Positions 1 to 7,925 of a DNA stretch of 64,000 nt are shown in pieces (position 1 is the stretch's first letter; each line of letters starts with the position of its first letter). The stretch lies in NCBI RefSeq assembly GCF_023051175.1, contig NZ_JALKII010000001.1, positions 186,001 to 250,000 on the forward strand, written 5' to 3'. The DNA comes from Alcanivorax quisquiliarum (lineage in GTDB: Bacteria; Pseudomonadota; Gammaproteobacteria; Pseudomonadales; Alcanivoracaceae). A program made the translations under genes and the position numbers. The notes beneath the pieces were generated by a model, which saw only the letters and a list, made by a program, of their open reading frames with translations, made no database searches and was not told the DNA's origin.

Positions 1-140
1 AACGGCTGGATACCCGGCATCCGGGGCAGGGTCTGGGGCTGGCCATCGTCGAGGATATTCTGGAAAGCTACGACGGCCACCTCAGCGTTACCACGTCGGA
101 ACTGGGGGGCGCACGCTTCGAGGTGCTGTTGCTGGCCTGA
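1..140 (+). CDS. Sensor histidine kinase, C-terminal fragment
   Basis: Only the last 45 codons are in the window, reading from base 3 to a TGA at 138-140. The fragment holds the G2 box of a GHKL ATPase domain (GQGLGLAIVEDI) followed by the closing strands of the fold (GGARFEVLL). This is the ATP-binding end of a membrane sensor kinase that phosphorylates a partner response regulator; the layout resembles PhoQ/QseC-type kinases, but the sensor and H-box lie outside the window, so the stimulus and partner cannot be named. It ends 1 base before the convergent Kdo hydroxylase gene. Confidence 0.85.
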   Translation, partial: RLDTRHPGQGLGLAIVEDILESYDGHLSVTTSELGGARFEVLLLA

Positions 141-141
141 T

Positions 142-1017
142 TCATTGTTCGACGGTGAGCGGCCGGCCGGTCAACGCACGCAATACGGCCAGCGGGCTGG
201 TATCGGGCTGATACAGCTTTCGCGCAGGTAAATGCAGTGTCTGCTCCAGCAGATACTGCCCGGCCATGCTGGCATGTGGCACCTGATCCGAAAAACATAC
301 CCAGGTGGAGCCGGCAGGAAACGGCACCGTCACTTGCGGCGCGGTGTCCTGATAGGCAGCGTCGCGCTTCATGTTGTCATGCAGTTGTAGCATCAGATGA
401 TCGTATTCACTCCGCAAGGATTTGGTGATGCCGAGGCGCTTGAGCAAGCGCGCCTGCCAAGCGGTATAAGGGCGCAGATTCGGCAGGAACTGCCGCGCCA
501 CTTGCTCGAACGGTTCGCCGACGCGCCAGACTCGCGGCTCGCCCGCAGGGTTTATATTGGTGAAGACACGCAAAATACGCTCGCCGTTATTCGGGCGTGA
601 CGGAAAGGCATCCACATGCAGGCGGCGATCATCGGCGCGCCAGGATTGCCGCCGTTCACTCACGTCCATAGGCCGAAAGCTGGTTGCGCCCAGCGCAACG
701 CTGGCCGTGTAGCGTGGCAATAGCGACTGGATCAGGTGCTGCGCGTGACGGCGGAAGCGTTGCATCATTGCTTCAAGCATCAACAGCGTGCCGTCACTGC
801 CAACGGCGCCACTGAGGCCAGCGGAGGCGAAACTGATATTGCGTGTTTTCGGGCCGAGCAGGGCCGGTGTCAGCAGGGCATATTCGGTATCGTGCAGTGC
901 GAAAGCGAGCTGCGGAAAGAACAATACTTTGCCGGTTTCCAGCGCCTGCGGGATGTCTGTGTCGGGATTATCGCAAGCCCAGCTATCCAGGCTCAGTTGC
1001 GTCACAGCATTGTTCAC
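142..1017 (-). CDS. kdoO: Kdo hydroxylase (Fe(II)/2-oxoglutarate dioxygenase)
   Basis: 291 residues matching the Kdo 3-hydroxylase family, which hydroxylates 3-deoxy-D-manno-octulosonate in the inner core of lipopolysaccharide at the inner membrane, using Fe(II) and 2-oxoglutarate. Iron ligands are visible: H134 and D136 in HVDAFPSRP and the distal H248 in the segment FSDQVPHASMAGQY. The surrounding motif RPNNGERILRVFTNINP is characteristic of the family. No signal peptide or membrane segment is seen. It is a single gene transcribed away from the repeat-rich gap at 1018-1875 and converges on the kinase fragment. The family call is firm; enzymatic action on this organism's own LPS is inferred. 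Confidence 0.85.
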   Translation of the reverse strand: MNNAVTQLSLDSWACDNPDTDIPQALETGKVLFFPQLAFALHDTEYALLTPALLGPKTRNISFASAGLSGAVGSDGTLLMLEAMMQRFRRHAQHLIQSLLPRYTASVALGATSFRPMDVSERRQSWRADDRRLHVDAFPSRPNNGERILRVFTNINPAGEPRVWRVGEPFEQVARQFLPNLRPYTAWQARLLKRLGITKSLRSEYDHLMLQLHDNMKRDAAYQDTAPQVTVPFPAGSTWVCFSDQVPHASMAGQYLLEQTLHLPARKLYQPDTSPLAVLRALTGRPLTVEQ

Positions 1018-1097
1018 GGTGGGCGTTCCCCAGATTGATCACGGGAAAGCCAGTATAAGTGCGGTTATCTGAACCTGCCCTGAACACCGAGCAACTG

Positions 1098-1262
1098 GAT
1101 AGGAAGGCGATAGTATCTGGTTGCCGACCTCCGTTAAACACCAGCATCGTCGAGGGCATCACTAACACCATCAAGGTGATCAAACGCAGGGCCTACGGCT
1201 ACCGGGATCAGGAGTATTTCTTCCTTAAAATCCGTGCCGCCTTCCCCGGTATTCAACGATGA
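1098..1262 (+). pseudogene. ISL3-family transposase, C-terminal remnant
   Basis: An open stretch of about 54 codons ends at TGA 1260-1262. Its tail contains VEGITNTIKVIKRRAYGYRD followed by EYFFLKIRAAFPG, which is how ISL3 (IS204/IS1001/IS1096/IS1165) transposases end; the E of VEG matches the last acidic residue of the DDE triad. The rest of the transposase (about 350 residues) and both terminal inverted repeats are missing. It is a relic, not a mobile element. The N-terminal limit of the remnant is approximate. Confidence 0.75.
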
Positions 1263-1342
1263 ACCTTTTTTAGCCCCTCTTCCATTTTTCCACAAGGAGA
1301 GAGGGTGGCAAGAAAAGCTTGGTGTTTTTGAACAACCGATTG

Positions 1343-1365
1343 GTGCTTTCGCGGATACCGGAAAT
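1343..1365 (+). repeat. 23-bp direct repeat, copy 1
   Basis: Identical over 23 bases to 1747-1769, starting GTGCTTTCGCGGATACCGG. The flanks are also alike: both copies are preceded by AACCG within about 8 bases and followed within 30 bases by CGAC(A/G)A(A/T)GAACC- or CAAACC-like sequence, so the duplicated unit is longer (about 70 bp) but diverged. Confidence 0.8.
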
Positions 1366-1397
1366 AGCTGCACAGAAAGCGACGACAAACCTTTTTT

Positions 1398-1438
1398 AGC
1401 CCCTCTCCCCTTGTGGGAGAGGGGTTGGGGAGAGGGGG
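1398..1438 (+). repeat. GC-rich repeat, inverted partner of 1598-1638
   Basis: The block reads GCCCCTCTCCCCTTGTGGGA and continues GAGGGGTTGGGGAGAGGGGG. It is itself partly palindromic, and its reverse complement recurs at 1598-1638 with about one base difference. Related shorter text (AGCCCCTCTTCC) stands at 1270-1282. Repeats of this kind are scattered in intergenic DNA of many proteobacteria. Confidence 0.75.
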
Positions 1439-1597
1439 AGATTATGGCAGAAAATATATACTCGGCATTTGAGCGAGAACGAAACTGGCTAGCGCTCGGG
1501 ATTTTTTGATTGTGGAATTTTTATAGAAATTTCTACTGAAGAGAAGTGAAAATAGTGCAACATGTAGCAGGTATCGTGTCAGCTGCATGTCCGCAGC

Positions 1598-1638
1598 CCC
1601 CTCTCCCCCAACCCCTCTCCCACAAGGGGAGAGGGGGC
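1598..1638 (-). repeat. GC-rich repeat, inverted copy
   Basis: Reverse-complement counterpart of 1398-1438. Together the two copies enclose a 160-bp AT-rich segment (1439-1597) and could fold into one long cruciform or RNA stem. Confidence 0.75.
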
Positions 1639-1746
1639 AAAATCTGATTCGCTCACCCTTCGGGCCAGCCTGCGGCTGTTCTGCGCTTCGCTTGTCCCAC
1701 AAGAGGCGAGGAGAGCAAAAAGATCGGTATTTTGGATAACCGTTTA

Positions 1747-1769
1747 GTGCTTTCGCGGATACCGGAAAT
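1747..1769 (+). repeat. 23-bp direct repeat, copy 2
   Basis: Exact second copy of 1343-1365, placed just upstream of the mdh terminator. Confidence 0.8.
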
Positions 1770-1795
1770 GACTCCACGGAAATCGACGATGAACC

Positions 1796-1824
1796 AAAAA
1801 AACGGGGCGCAAGCCCCGTTTTTT
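1796..1824 (-). terminator. Bidirectional intrinsic terminator (mdh)
   Basis: Eight-base-pair stem AACGGGGC / GCCCCGTT with the tetraloop GCAA, flanked by seven A on the left and six T on the right, so it can terminate from either strand. It lies 52 bases beyond the mdh stop codon. Confidence 0.9.
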
Positions 1825-1875
1825 CATGATACGTCGCGCTGTGGTGACGCGACATGTGCAAAGCCGGAAAACGGC

Positions 1876-2856
1876 TTATGGCAACAGGTGCTGCACGGCA
1901 TCACGCTCTTCGGCCAGCTCTTGCTCGGTGGCCTGCATGCGAGCGCGGGAGAACTCATTGATCTCCAGACCCTGGACAATTTCCCAGTCGCCGTTCTTGC
2001 AGGTGCAGGGGAAGGAGTAGATCAGGCCTTCCTGAATGCCGTAGGAGCCGTCGCTGTAAATGCCCATCGATACCCAATCGCCCTCGGCGGTGCCCAGCGC
2101 CCAGCTACGCATATGGTCGACCGCAGCGGAGGCTGCCGAGGCAGCGGAAGAGGCACCACGGGCCTTGATGATGGCCGCGCCGCGCTGTTGTACTTCCGGG
2201 ATGTAAGTGCCTTCGTACCAGCTCTGATCCACCAGATCGATGGCGGCCTTGCCGTCCACGGTAGCGTGGTGCAGGTCCGGGTACTGGGTGGAGGAGTGGT
2301 TGCCCCAGATCAGCATCTTTTTCACGTCATTGACGGTCTTGCCGACCTTGCCGGCCAACTGCGCCATGGCGCGGTTGTGATCCAGGCGGGTCATGGCGGT
2401 GAACTGGCGCGGGTTGATGTCCGGAGCGTTGCGCTGGGCGATCAGTGCGTTGGTGTTGGCAGGATTGCCGACCACCAGTACCTTGATGTCACGGCTGGCC
2501 ACTTCGTTGATGGCCTTGCCCTGGACGGAGAAGATGGCAGCGTTGGCTTCCAGCAGATCCTTGCGCTCCATACCGGGGCCACGCGGGCGGGCGCCGACCA
2601 GCAGTGCGTACTGCGCATCCTTGAAAGCTACCTTGGGATCGTCAGTCTGGACGATGCCGGCCAGCAGCGGGAACGCGCAGTCGTCAAGCTCCATGGCGAC
2701 GCCTTTCAGGGCCTCCAGCGCGGGCGTGATTTCCAGCAGTTGCAGAATCACCGGCTGGTCTTTGCCGAGCATGTCGCCGGAGGCAATGCGAAACAGCAGG
2801 GAATAGCTGATCTGGCCTGCTGCACCAGTGACTGCGACGCGTACGGGTGCTTTCAT
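1876..2856 (-). CDS. mdh: Malate dehydrogenase (NAD-dependent)
   Basis: About 326 residues; the TCA-cycle enzyme that interconverts malate and oxaloacetate in the cytoplasm. The Rossmann start [19 protein letters not shown], the substrate arginines in [14 protein letters not shown], the NPANTNA segment and the catalytic histidine in [11 protein letters not shown] are all present. This is the LDH-like cytosolic MDH type of Pseudomonas relatives rather than the short E. coli type. A start at 2856 (MKAPVRVAV) is preferred over one two codons upstream because the family begins there. It is a single gene with its own promoter and terminator. Confidence 0.97.
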   Translation of the reverse strand: MKAPVRVAVTGAAGQISYSLLFRIASGDMLGKDQPVILQLLEITPALEALKGVAMELDDCAFPLLAGIVQTDDPKVAFKDAQYALLVGARPRGPGMERKDLLEANAAIFSVQGKAINEVASRDIKVLVVGNPANTNALIAQRNAPDINPRQFTAMTRLDHNRAMAQLAGKVGKTVNDVKKMLIWGNHSSTQYPDLHHATVDGKAAIDLVDQSWYEGTYIPEVQQRGAAIIKARGASSAASAASAAVDHMRSWALGTAEGDWVSMGIYSDGSYGIQEGLIYSFPCTCKNGDWEIVQGLEINEFSRARMQATEQELAEERDAVQHLLP

Positions 2857-2957
2857 GAACAATCTCCATCTGTCGCCTGTGGGCGGTGTAAAAAGGGGAG
2901 ACCGTCGCCAGTGCTTTGTGGGCGATCGGATGGGACGGAGACCCCAGGGCGGCGCGC

Positions 2958-2963
2958 ATTATA
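2958..2963 (-). promoter_or_regulatory. Probable mdh promoter -10 box
   Basis: On the minus strand this reads TATAAT, about 100 bases upstream of the mdh start. No convincing -35 hexamer is seen at 16-18 bp spacing, so only the -10 element is proposed. Confidence 0.5.
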
Positions 2964-3077
2964 AAGCAGTGGCGCGGGGTCCGCACCCCGCCCGCCAACG
3001 GGGCGGGTGAAAAGCAACGCAGGCAGCGCGAAACGGGCACACTGCCAGATAAAGCGTAAGGAGGTACAAGAAGGCAT

Positions 3078-4187
3078 ATGGACACTCATGCCATTGTTGT
3101 CGGAGCCGGCCCGGCTGGCGCCGCTGCGGCTTATTGCCTGGCAGCGGCGGGGCTGCCGCTGATCTGGCTGGATCGGCCGGCCCATGCCCGCGCCAAGCCC
3201 TGTGCCGGTGGCCTGACGCCGAAGGCCCTGCGGCTGCTGCCGGCTGACCCCTCCTGCGTGGTGCGCGAGCGCACCCGTGAAGTGTTGATGAGCTGGCGTG
3301 GCTATCGCACCTCTTCGTTTCAGGCGGGCAGTGATCTCTGTCTGCTGACTCACCGGCCGGAATTCGATCGCTGGCATCGCCAGCAGGCTCAACAAGCCGG
3401 CGCCGAGTTGCTGCATTGCGATGCGCTGGTGGGCGTGCGCCAGCACGACGACGGTGTTGCCTTGACGGTGCGCCACGACGGCCAGCGGCACACCTACCGG
3501 GCGCCCTGGCTGATTGCTGCCGATGGTGCGCACAGCCCGGTGCGCCGCCTGGTCTGCGGGCAACCTGTGCAGGCACCGGCTATTGCTATCGAGGGACAAG
3601 TGGCAACGCAGGACTGTGTGCGTTGGCCTGCAATGCAGTTTGATTTCGGCACCGTGGCCGGCGGCTATGGCTGGCTGTTTCCGAAAGGCGATCACATCAA
3701 CGTGGGGCTCTACAGCTGGCGCCAGGGCACCGGGCTCGGGCAGGCTACGCTGGCAGCTTATGCGCGCCGGCAACTGGGCACGGATCAACTGACGGCCGTG
3801 CAGGGTTTCCCCATCGCCACGCAGGGTGCGCAATTGCGGCTGACGGCGGGCCGCGTACTGTTTACCGGCGACGCGGCCGGGTTGGCCGAGCCGTTGCTGG
3901 GGGAGGGCATCTACGGTGCGCTGCTCAGCGGTCGGCACGCCGCGCTGGCGCTCATGGAGGCCGGGGATGCGGTGCAGCGCTATGAACAGCTGATGATGCC
4001 GTGGCGCCATGAATTGGCACGCACCCGGCAGCTGACGCGGTTGTTCTACGGCAGCTTGCCGCTGGCATTTGGCGCCCTGGTGCATGGCTTGCGCCGCCCG
4101 GTTACCACTGGCATGGCCGATGGGCTGACACTGATGCAGAGCTGGCAGCGTTGGCTGAAGCCCGCTGACCGGGCCAGTGATGGATGA
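3078..4187 (+). CDS. Geranylgeranyl-reductase-family FAD oxidoreductase
   Basis: 369 residues. The N-terminus carries the dinucleotide fold VVGAGPAGAAAAYCLA, then the family signature KPCAGGLTPKALRLLP, and the second FAD motif GRVLFTGDAAGLAEPLLGEG near residue 260. Members reduce isoprenoid or other double bonds or act as flavin monooxygenase-like enzymes; the substrate here cannot be deduced. The ribosome site AAGGAGG at 3059-3065 fixes the start. No membrane segment is seen. It stands alone between mdh (divergent) and the phasin gene (convergent). Confidence 0.85.
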   Translation: MDTHAIVVGAGPAGAAAAYCLAAAGLPLIWLDRPAHARAKPCAGGLTPKALRLLPADPSCVVRERTREVLMSWRGYRTSSFQAGSDLCLLTHRPEFDRWHRQQAQQAGAELLHCDALVGVRQHDDGVALTVRHDGQRHTYRAPWLIAADGAHSPVRRLVCGQPVQAPAIAIEGQVATQDCVRWPAMQFDFGTVAGGYGWLFPKGDHINVGLYSWRQGTGLGQATLAAYARRQLGTDQLTAVQGFPIATQGAQLRLTAGRVLFTGDAAGLAEPLLGEGIYGALLSGRHAALALMEAGDAVQRYEQLMMPWRHELARTRQLTRLFYGSLPLAFGALVHGLRRPVTTGMADGLTLMQSWQRWLKPADRASDG

Positions 4188-4297
4188 AATCAGGAAGGTA
4201 AGGAAGGCCAGGAAAATCTGGAACGCTGGGAACGGCGGGCTGACACGGATCAAGCCCGAGTATGTCACGCCGTGGCGAGCTCGCCATGGGCAGAGCG

Positions 4298-4325
4298 GGC
4301 CACGCCTGGTAAGACTGGCGTGGCC
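4298..4325. terminator. Hairpin between convergent genes
   Basis: A nine-base-pair perfect stem GGCCACGCC / GGCGTGGCC with a 10-base loop lies between the convergent FAD-oxidoreductase and phasin genes. There is no T run on either side, so it may be only a transcript-stabilising or weak terminating stem. Confidence 0.4.
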
Positions 4326-4344
4326 GTAAGTCTGGCGCGGAGGC

Positions 4345-4695
4345 TCAGGCGCTGGCGGCTTTCTCGATCTTGCGCACCTTGCGGGTGAGGCTGTCGAGCT
4401 TGCGGTTCAGCGCGGCCATGTCCTCGCGAGTGGGCACGCCCAGCAGATCGACAGTGCGCTGGCGCAGGGTGTCCAGCGTGCCCTCGGCGGCGGCTTTACC
4501 CGTGCCGGCTGATTTCTGCCGCGCTTCACCGGCTTTGACCAACTCCTCGAACAGCGCGGTGCCGCGCTCGCTCAGGCGCGTGGTCACGCCACGAGCGGCC
4601 TTGCGGGCCTGCTCCAGCGCACGGGTCAATTCTTCGCGGGCTTGTTCCAGGCGTGCGTTGATACCCGCCAGGCTTTCCTTTTCGATCTCAGGCAT
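4345..4695 (-). CDS. Phasin-family polyhydroxyalkanoate granule protein (PhaI/PhaF type)
   Basis: 116 residues, almost wholly amphipathic helix rich in Ala, Glu, Arg and Lys. The C-terminal segment VPTREDMAALNRKLDSLTRK is the leucine-zipper-like oligomerisation motif of PhaI/PhaF phasins. These proteins coat polyhydroxyalkanoate granules in the cytoplasm. It lacks the AAKP-repeat DNA-binding tail of PhaF, so it is the PhaI-like short form. A ribosome site (AGGAGC on the minus strand, about 4700-4705) precedes the ATG. No pha synthase gene is nearby; the granule role rests on the family. Confidence 0.8.
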   Translation of the reverse strand: MPEIEKESLAGINARLEQAREELTRALEQARKAARGVTTRLSERGTALFEELVKAGEARQKSAGTGKAAAEGTLDTLRQRTVDLLGVPTREDMAALNRKLDSLTRKVRKIEKAASA

Positions 4696-4868
4696 TATTT
4701 TGCTCCTTGGGCAGTGTGTTCTTGGTCAGGCGTCCGGTTCCCGGTGCCGGCTCACAGGTGGGAGCACCCATGATCAGCCAGCAGTCTAGCGGGCCGACGG
4801 TGCGGCTCCGGGCATAGCTGTCGGACAATTGAACACAGGCCGCGTGCCTGGGCAGGAGAAGGGCGTCG

Positions 4869-6404
4869 ATGACACAGCAGGCGATAGAGATTGAAACCGG
4901 GCGGGTAACGGGCTTGCGCCGCGAGCAGGGTATTACCGAGTATCGTGGCATCCCCTTTGCGGCGCCGCCAGTCGGCGCTTGGCGTTGGCGCGGGCCGCAG
5001 CCGGCTTTGCCCTGGTCTGGCGTGCGTGCAGCGGAGCGGGTTGCCATGCCGGCCTGGCAAGAGCGCAACCCGATGATGGGGGTGGATGAAATCGGCGATG
5101 ATTGTCTGGCGGTGAACATCTGGGTGCCGGAAGGGGATGGCCCGTTTCCGGTGATGGTCTGGTTCCATGGCGGCGGTTACACCAGCGGCTCGCCATCGCA
5201 GCTGTTGTATCATGGTGCACGGCTGGCTGCCGCGCAGCAGGTGATTGTTGTCAATGCAGCCTACCGCCTGGGCGTGTGGGGCTATGGCTGTTTTCCCGAG
5301 CTTGAGGCAGACGGCAACCTTGGCTTGCGCGATCAGATCGCCGCATTGGCCTGGGTGCAACGCAACATTGCCGGCTTCGGTGGTGATCCACGGCAGGTGA
5401 CTGTGTTCGGCGAGTCCGCAGGCGGTTTCAGCGTCGCCACATTGTTGGCGACGCCCGCCGCAGATGATCTGTTTCAGCGGGCAATCGTGCAATCCGGTTC
5501 GGCCGACATGGTGCTGGCGCCGGCAGAGGCGGAGGGTGTCAGCTGCCGCGTGGCGCAGGCTCTGCCCGCCGGCATGACGCTGATGGATGCCTCGGCACGG
5601 GATATCGTTAAAGCCCAGCGCGCTGCCTACAGTAGCCCGGTGCTGCGCGGATTGCGGCAAAGCACGCCAAGCCAGAGCATGGTGTTCATGCCGGTCGTCG
5701 ATGGTGATTTGCTGCCCCGGCGGCCACTTGATGCCATTGCTGCCGGCTGCGCCCGCGACCGGGCAATCATGGCGGGTGTTTGCCGTGACGAATACCACTT
5801 GTTCCAGTACGCGCCGCCGTTCAACGGCGGCAAGCAGATGGCGGCGCTGCGGGAGGTGGCCGACGCTGCCATCTTCCGCCGCTTCATGCGGGCATTGCCG
5901 GAGCACGGCGAAGCCGCGTTCGTTCACTATCAAGAGCAGGTGACGCCAGACCCCCGCCGCTGCAACCTCGACTGGTTCAGCGCCATGGAGGGCGACAACC
6001 TGTTTCGCGTGCCGACACAGCGGCTGCTTGATGCGCAGCACAGCGCGGGCGGCCAGGCCTGGGCGTTCCAATTCACCTGGGAGGCGGAAATGTTGGGCGT
6101 GCCGCTAGGCGCCTGCCATGTGGTGGATGTGCCCTTTGTGTTCGGTATTACCGATACGCCGGTAGGGCAGCTGTTTACCGGCGGCGGCGAGCAGGCCGCG
6201 GCGTTGTCCCGCCGCGTGCAGCAGGCATGGGGCGATTTTGCGCGGGGTGAATCACCCGGCTGGGCGCCGTGGCCTGCCGGGGCGGAGCTGCTGGGCCGTG
6301 AGCAGGGCATGGCACCGATTCTGGACGAAGCGAGGGCGGCATTGTGGGAGCCGATCATTCCTGCGGGCGATCCCGCCGCCGGGGCTGGCGGGGCGCACAC
6401 ATAG
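4869..6404 (+). CDS. Type-B carboxylesterase
   Basis: 511 residues of the carboxylesterase/para-nitrobenzyl-esterase alpha/beta-hydrolase family. The oxyanion-hole motif FHGGGY is at 99-104, the nucleophile S183 lies in VTVFGESAGG, and the late His of the triad is probably in LGACHVVDVPFVFG. The N-terminal motif EYRGIPFAAPPVGAWRW is typical. No signal peptide is apparent, so it should be cytoplasmic, hydrolysing short or medium esters. A ribosome site AGGAGAAGG lies just before the start. It is followed, after 67 bases, by the BolA gene. Confidence 0.9.
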   Translation: MTQQAIEIETGRVTGLRREQGITEYRGIPFAAPPVGAWRWRGPQPALPWSGVRAAERVAMPAWQERNPMMGVDEIGDDCLAVNIWVPEGDGPFPVMVWFHGGGYTSGSPSQLLYHGARLAAAQQVIVVNAAYRLGVWGYGCFPELEADGNLGLRDQIAALAWVQRNIAGFGGDPRQVTVFGESAGGFSVATLLATPAADDLFQRAIVQSGSADMVLAPAEAEGVSCRVAQALPAGMTLMDASARDIVKAQRAAYSSPVLRGLRQSTPSQSMVFMPVVDGDLLPRRPLDAIAAGCARDRAIMAGVCRDEYHLFQYAPPFNGGKQMAALREVADAAIFRRFMRALPEHGEAAFVHYQEQVTPDPRRCNLDWFSAMEGDNLFRVPTQRLLDAQHSAGGQAWAFQFTWEAEMLGVPLGACHVVDVPFVFGITDTPVGQLFTGGGEQAAALSRRVQQAWGDFARGESPGWAPWPAGAELLGREQGMAPILDEARAALWEPIIPAGDPAAGAGGAHT

Positions 6405-6471
6405 ACCAACGCCGGCGAAACGGTAGAATAGCGGCCCTGGACGTGTGGCCCTGAATGTGTGGAGAGGCAGT

Positions 6472-6789
6472 ATGAGTAGTGTCGCGGAATTGATCGAGCG
6501 CAAGGTGCGAGAGGCGTTGCCTGTGGCACACTTGGAGCTTGAGAACGAAAGCCATCAGCACAGTGGCCCGGCGACCGATTCGCACTTCAAGCTGGTGCTG
6601 GTGTCCGACGCCTTCAGCGGCCTGCGCCTGGTGCAGCGGCATCAGAAAATCTACGCGCTGGTGGCGGAAGAGCTGGCGGGGCCGGTGCATGCACTGGCGC
6701 TGCACACCTTTACCCCGGAAGAATGGCAGGCTCGCGGCGCTGAAGCCGCTGATTCGCCAAACTGCCGAGGTGGTAGCCAGAGCAGCTGA
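6472..6789 (+). CDS. BolA family protein
   Basis: 105 residues with the BolA fold: [17 protein letters not shown], the conserved [20 protein letters not shown] segment, and the closing [13 protein letters not shown]. The invariant histidine and the FKLVLVS strand are seen. BolA proteins partner with monothiol glutaredoxins in Fe-S trafficking, and some act as transcription factors. The start at 6472 is chosen because of the ribosome site GGAGAGG at 6461-6467; longer in-frame sequence to 6445 has no such site. The last roughly 18 residues are unlike BolA and probably disordered. Confidence 0.88.
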   Translation: MSSVAELIERKVREALPVAHLELENESHQHSGPATDSHFKLVLVSDAFSGLRLVQRHQKIYALVAEELAGPVHALALHTFTPEEWQARGAEAADSPNCRGGSQSS

Positions 6790-6830
6790 TATACCCGTCT
6801 TTCCGAGCGCCTGAACAGACCGAGTACACC

Positions 6831-7775
6831 ATGAGCCAGATTGTTGTTGCCGCCCTCTACAAGTTTGTGCAGCTGGATGATTTTGAAGCACTCCAGGCCC
6901 CGCTGCGGGCCGAAATGGAGCGGATGGGCGTGCGCGGCACGCTGCTGCTGGCCAGGGAAGGGATCAACGGCACCATTTCGGGCACCCGCGCAGGCGTGGA
7001 TGGTGTGCTGGGCTGGCTGCGCAGCGATGAGCGTTTCGCCACGCTTGAGCATAAGGAGTCATTGCATGCCGAGCATCCGTTCCTGCGCTCCAAGGTCAAG
7101 CTGAAAAAAGAAATCGTCACCATGGGCGAGGAGGGCATTGATCCACGTCATGTGGTGGGTACCTATGTGACGCCGGCAGATTGGAACGCATTGATTTCCG
7201 ATCCCGAGGTGTTGCTGATTGATACGCGCAACGACTACGAATATGAGGTCGGTACGTTCAAGGGCGCGGTCAATCCCAACACCCGCAGCTTTCGGGAGTT
7301 TCCCGCCTATGTGCGGGCAAACCTGGATCCGGCCCGGCATCGCAAGGTGGCAATGTTCTGTACTGGCGGGATTCGCTGCGAAAAATCCACGGCGCTGCTC
7401 AAGCAGGAGGGGTTCGAGGAGGTCTATCACTTGCAGGGCGGTATTCTGAAGTATCTGGAAGAGGTGCCCCGCGACAGCTCGCTATGGGAAGGCGAGTGCT
7501 TCGTATTCGACGAGCGTGTGACGGTGGATCATGATTTGCAGCCGGGCAGCTACGATCAGTGCCATGCGTGCCGGCGCCCGATTTCCGAAGAGGAAAAGCA
7601 ATCGGCGCAATATCAGCCGGGCGTGTCATGCCCGAAGTGCTTTGACAGCTCCACCGAGGAGCAAAAACAACGCTTTGCCGAGCGTCAGAAGCAAATAGAA
7701 CTGGCCAGGCGCAAAGGTGTGCCGCACCGGGGCAGCAATCCGCGTGAGGCGAAGCAGGGCAGCAAAAGCGCCTGA
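6831..7775 (+). CDS. trhO: tRNA uridine(34) hydroxylase, rhodanese domain (TrhO/YceA)
   Basis: 314 residues. TrhO carries out oxygen-dependent hydroxylation of U34 in certain tRNAs, the first step to 5-(carboxy)methoxyuridine. The N-terminal acylphosphatase-like part (LYKFVQLDD to EGINGTISG) is followed by a rhodanese domain with the active cysteine in [12 protein letters not shown], and a cysteine-rich tail (CHACRRP, CPKC) that fits a zinc-binding end. Length agrees with the family (about 310-350). It follows the BolA gene by 41 bases, perhaps in one transcript. Confidence 0.93.
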   Translation: MSQIVVAALYKFVQLDDFEALQAPLRAEMERMGVRGTLLLAREGINGTISGTRAGVDGVLGWLRSDERFATLEHKESLHAEHPFLRSKVKLKKEIVTMGEEGIDPRHVVGTYVTPADWNALISDPEVLLIDTRNDYEYEVGTFKGAVNPNTRSFREFPAYVRANLDPARHRKVAMFCTGGIRCEKSTALLKQEGFEEVYHLQGGILKYLEEVPRDSSLWEGECFVFDERVTVDHDLQPGSYDQCHACRRPISEEEKQSAQYQPGVSCPKCFDSSTEEQKQRFAERQKQIELARRKGVPHRGSNPREAKQGSKSA

Positions 7776-7925
7776 TAGCACGTCCACCCGTTAAGCACGG
7801 ACTATTCGTGCCTCCCCTTAGTGCGCTCATAGTGCACTCACAGCGCCTGCGCTGGCGAGGGCTGCTCGCGTAACCAGGGTTTTCGTCGCGGCGTCATGAT
7901 GGGCGCAGGCGCAAAGGCGATGCGC

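Larger units (their letters stand above)
1018..1875. other. 858-bp gap with IS remnant and repeats
   Basis: No intact gene. The gap contains, in order, a decayed ISL3-family transposase end (1098-1262), two copies of a GC-rich block built on the motif CCCCTCTCCC in opposite orientation (1398-1438 and 1598-1638), an AT-rich centre (about 1440-1595), a 23-bp exact direct repeat (1343-1365 and 1747-1769) and a bidirectional terminator (1796-1824). Short open frames here run through the repeats and look like chance. Confidence 0.7.

Noticed and set aside
1732-2964. A 410-codon plus-strand frame across mdh
   Set aside because: Antisense shadow of mdh: high GC makes the opposite strand open. The mdh motifs are on the minus strand.
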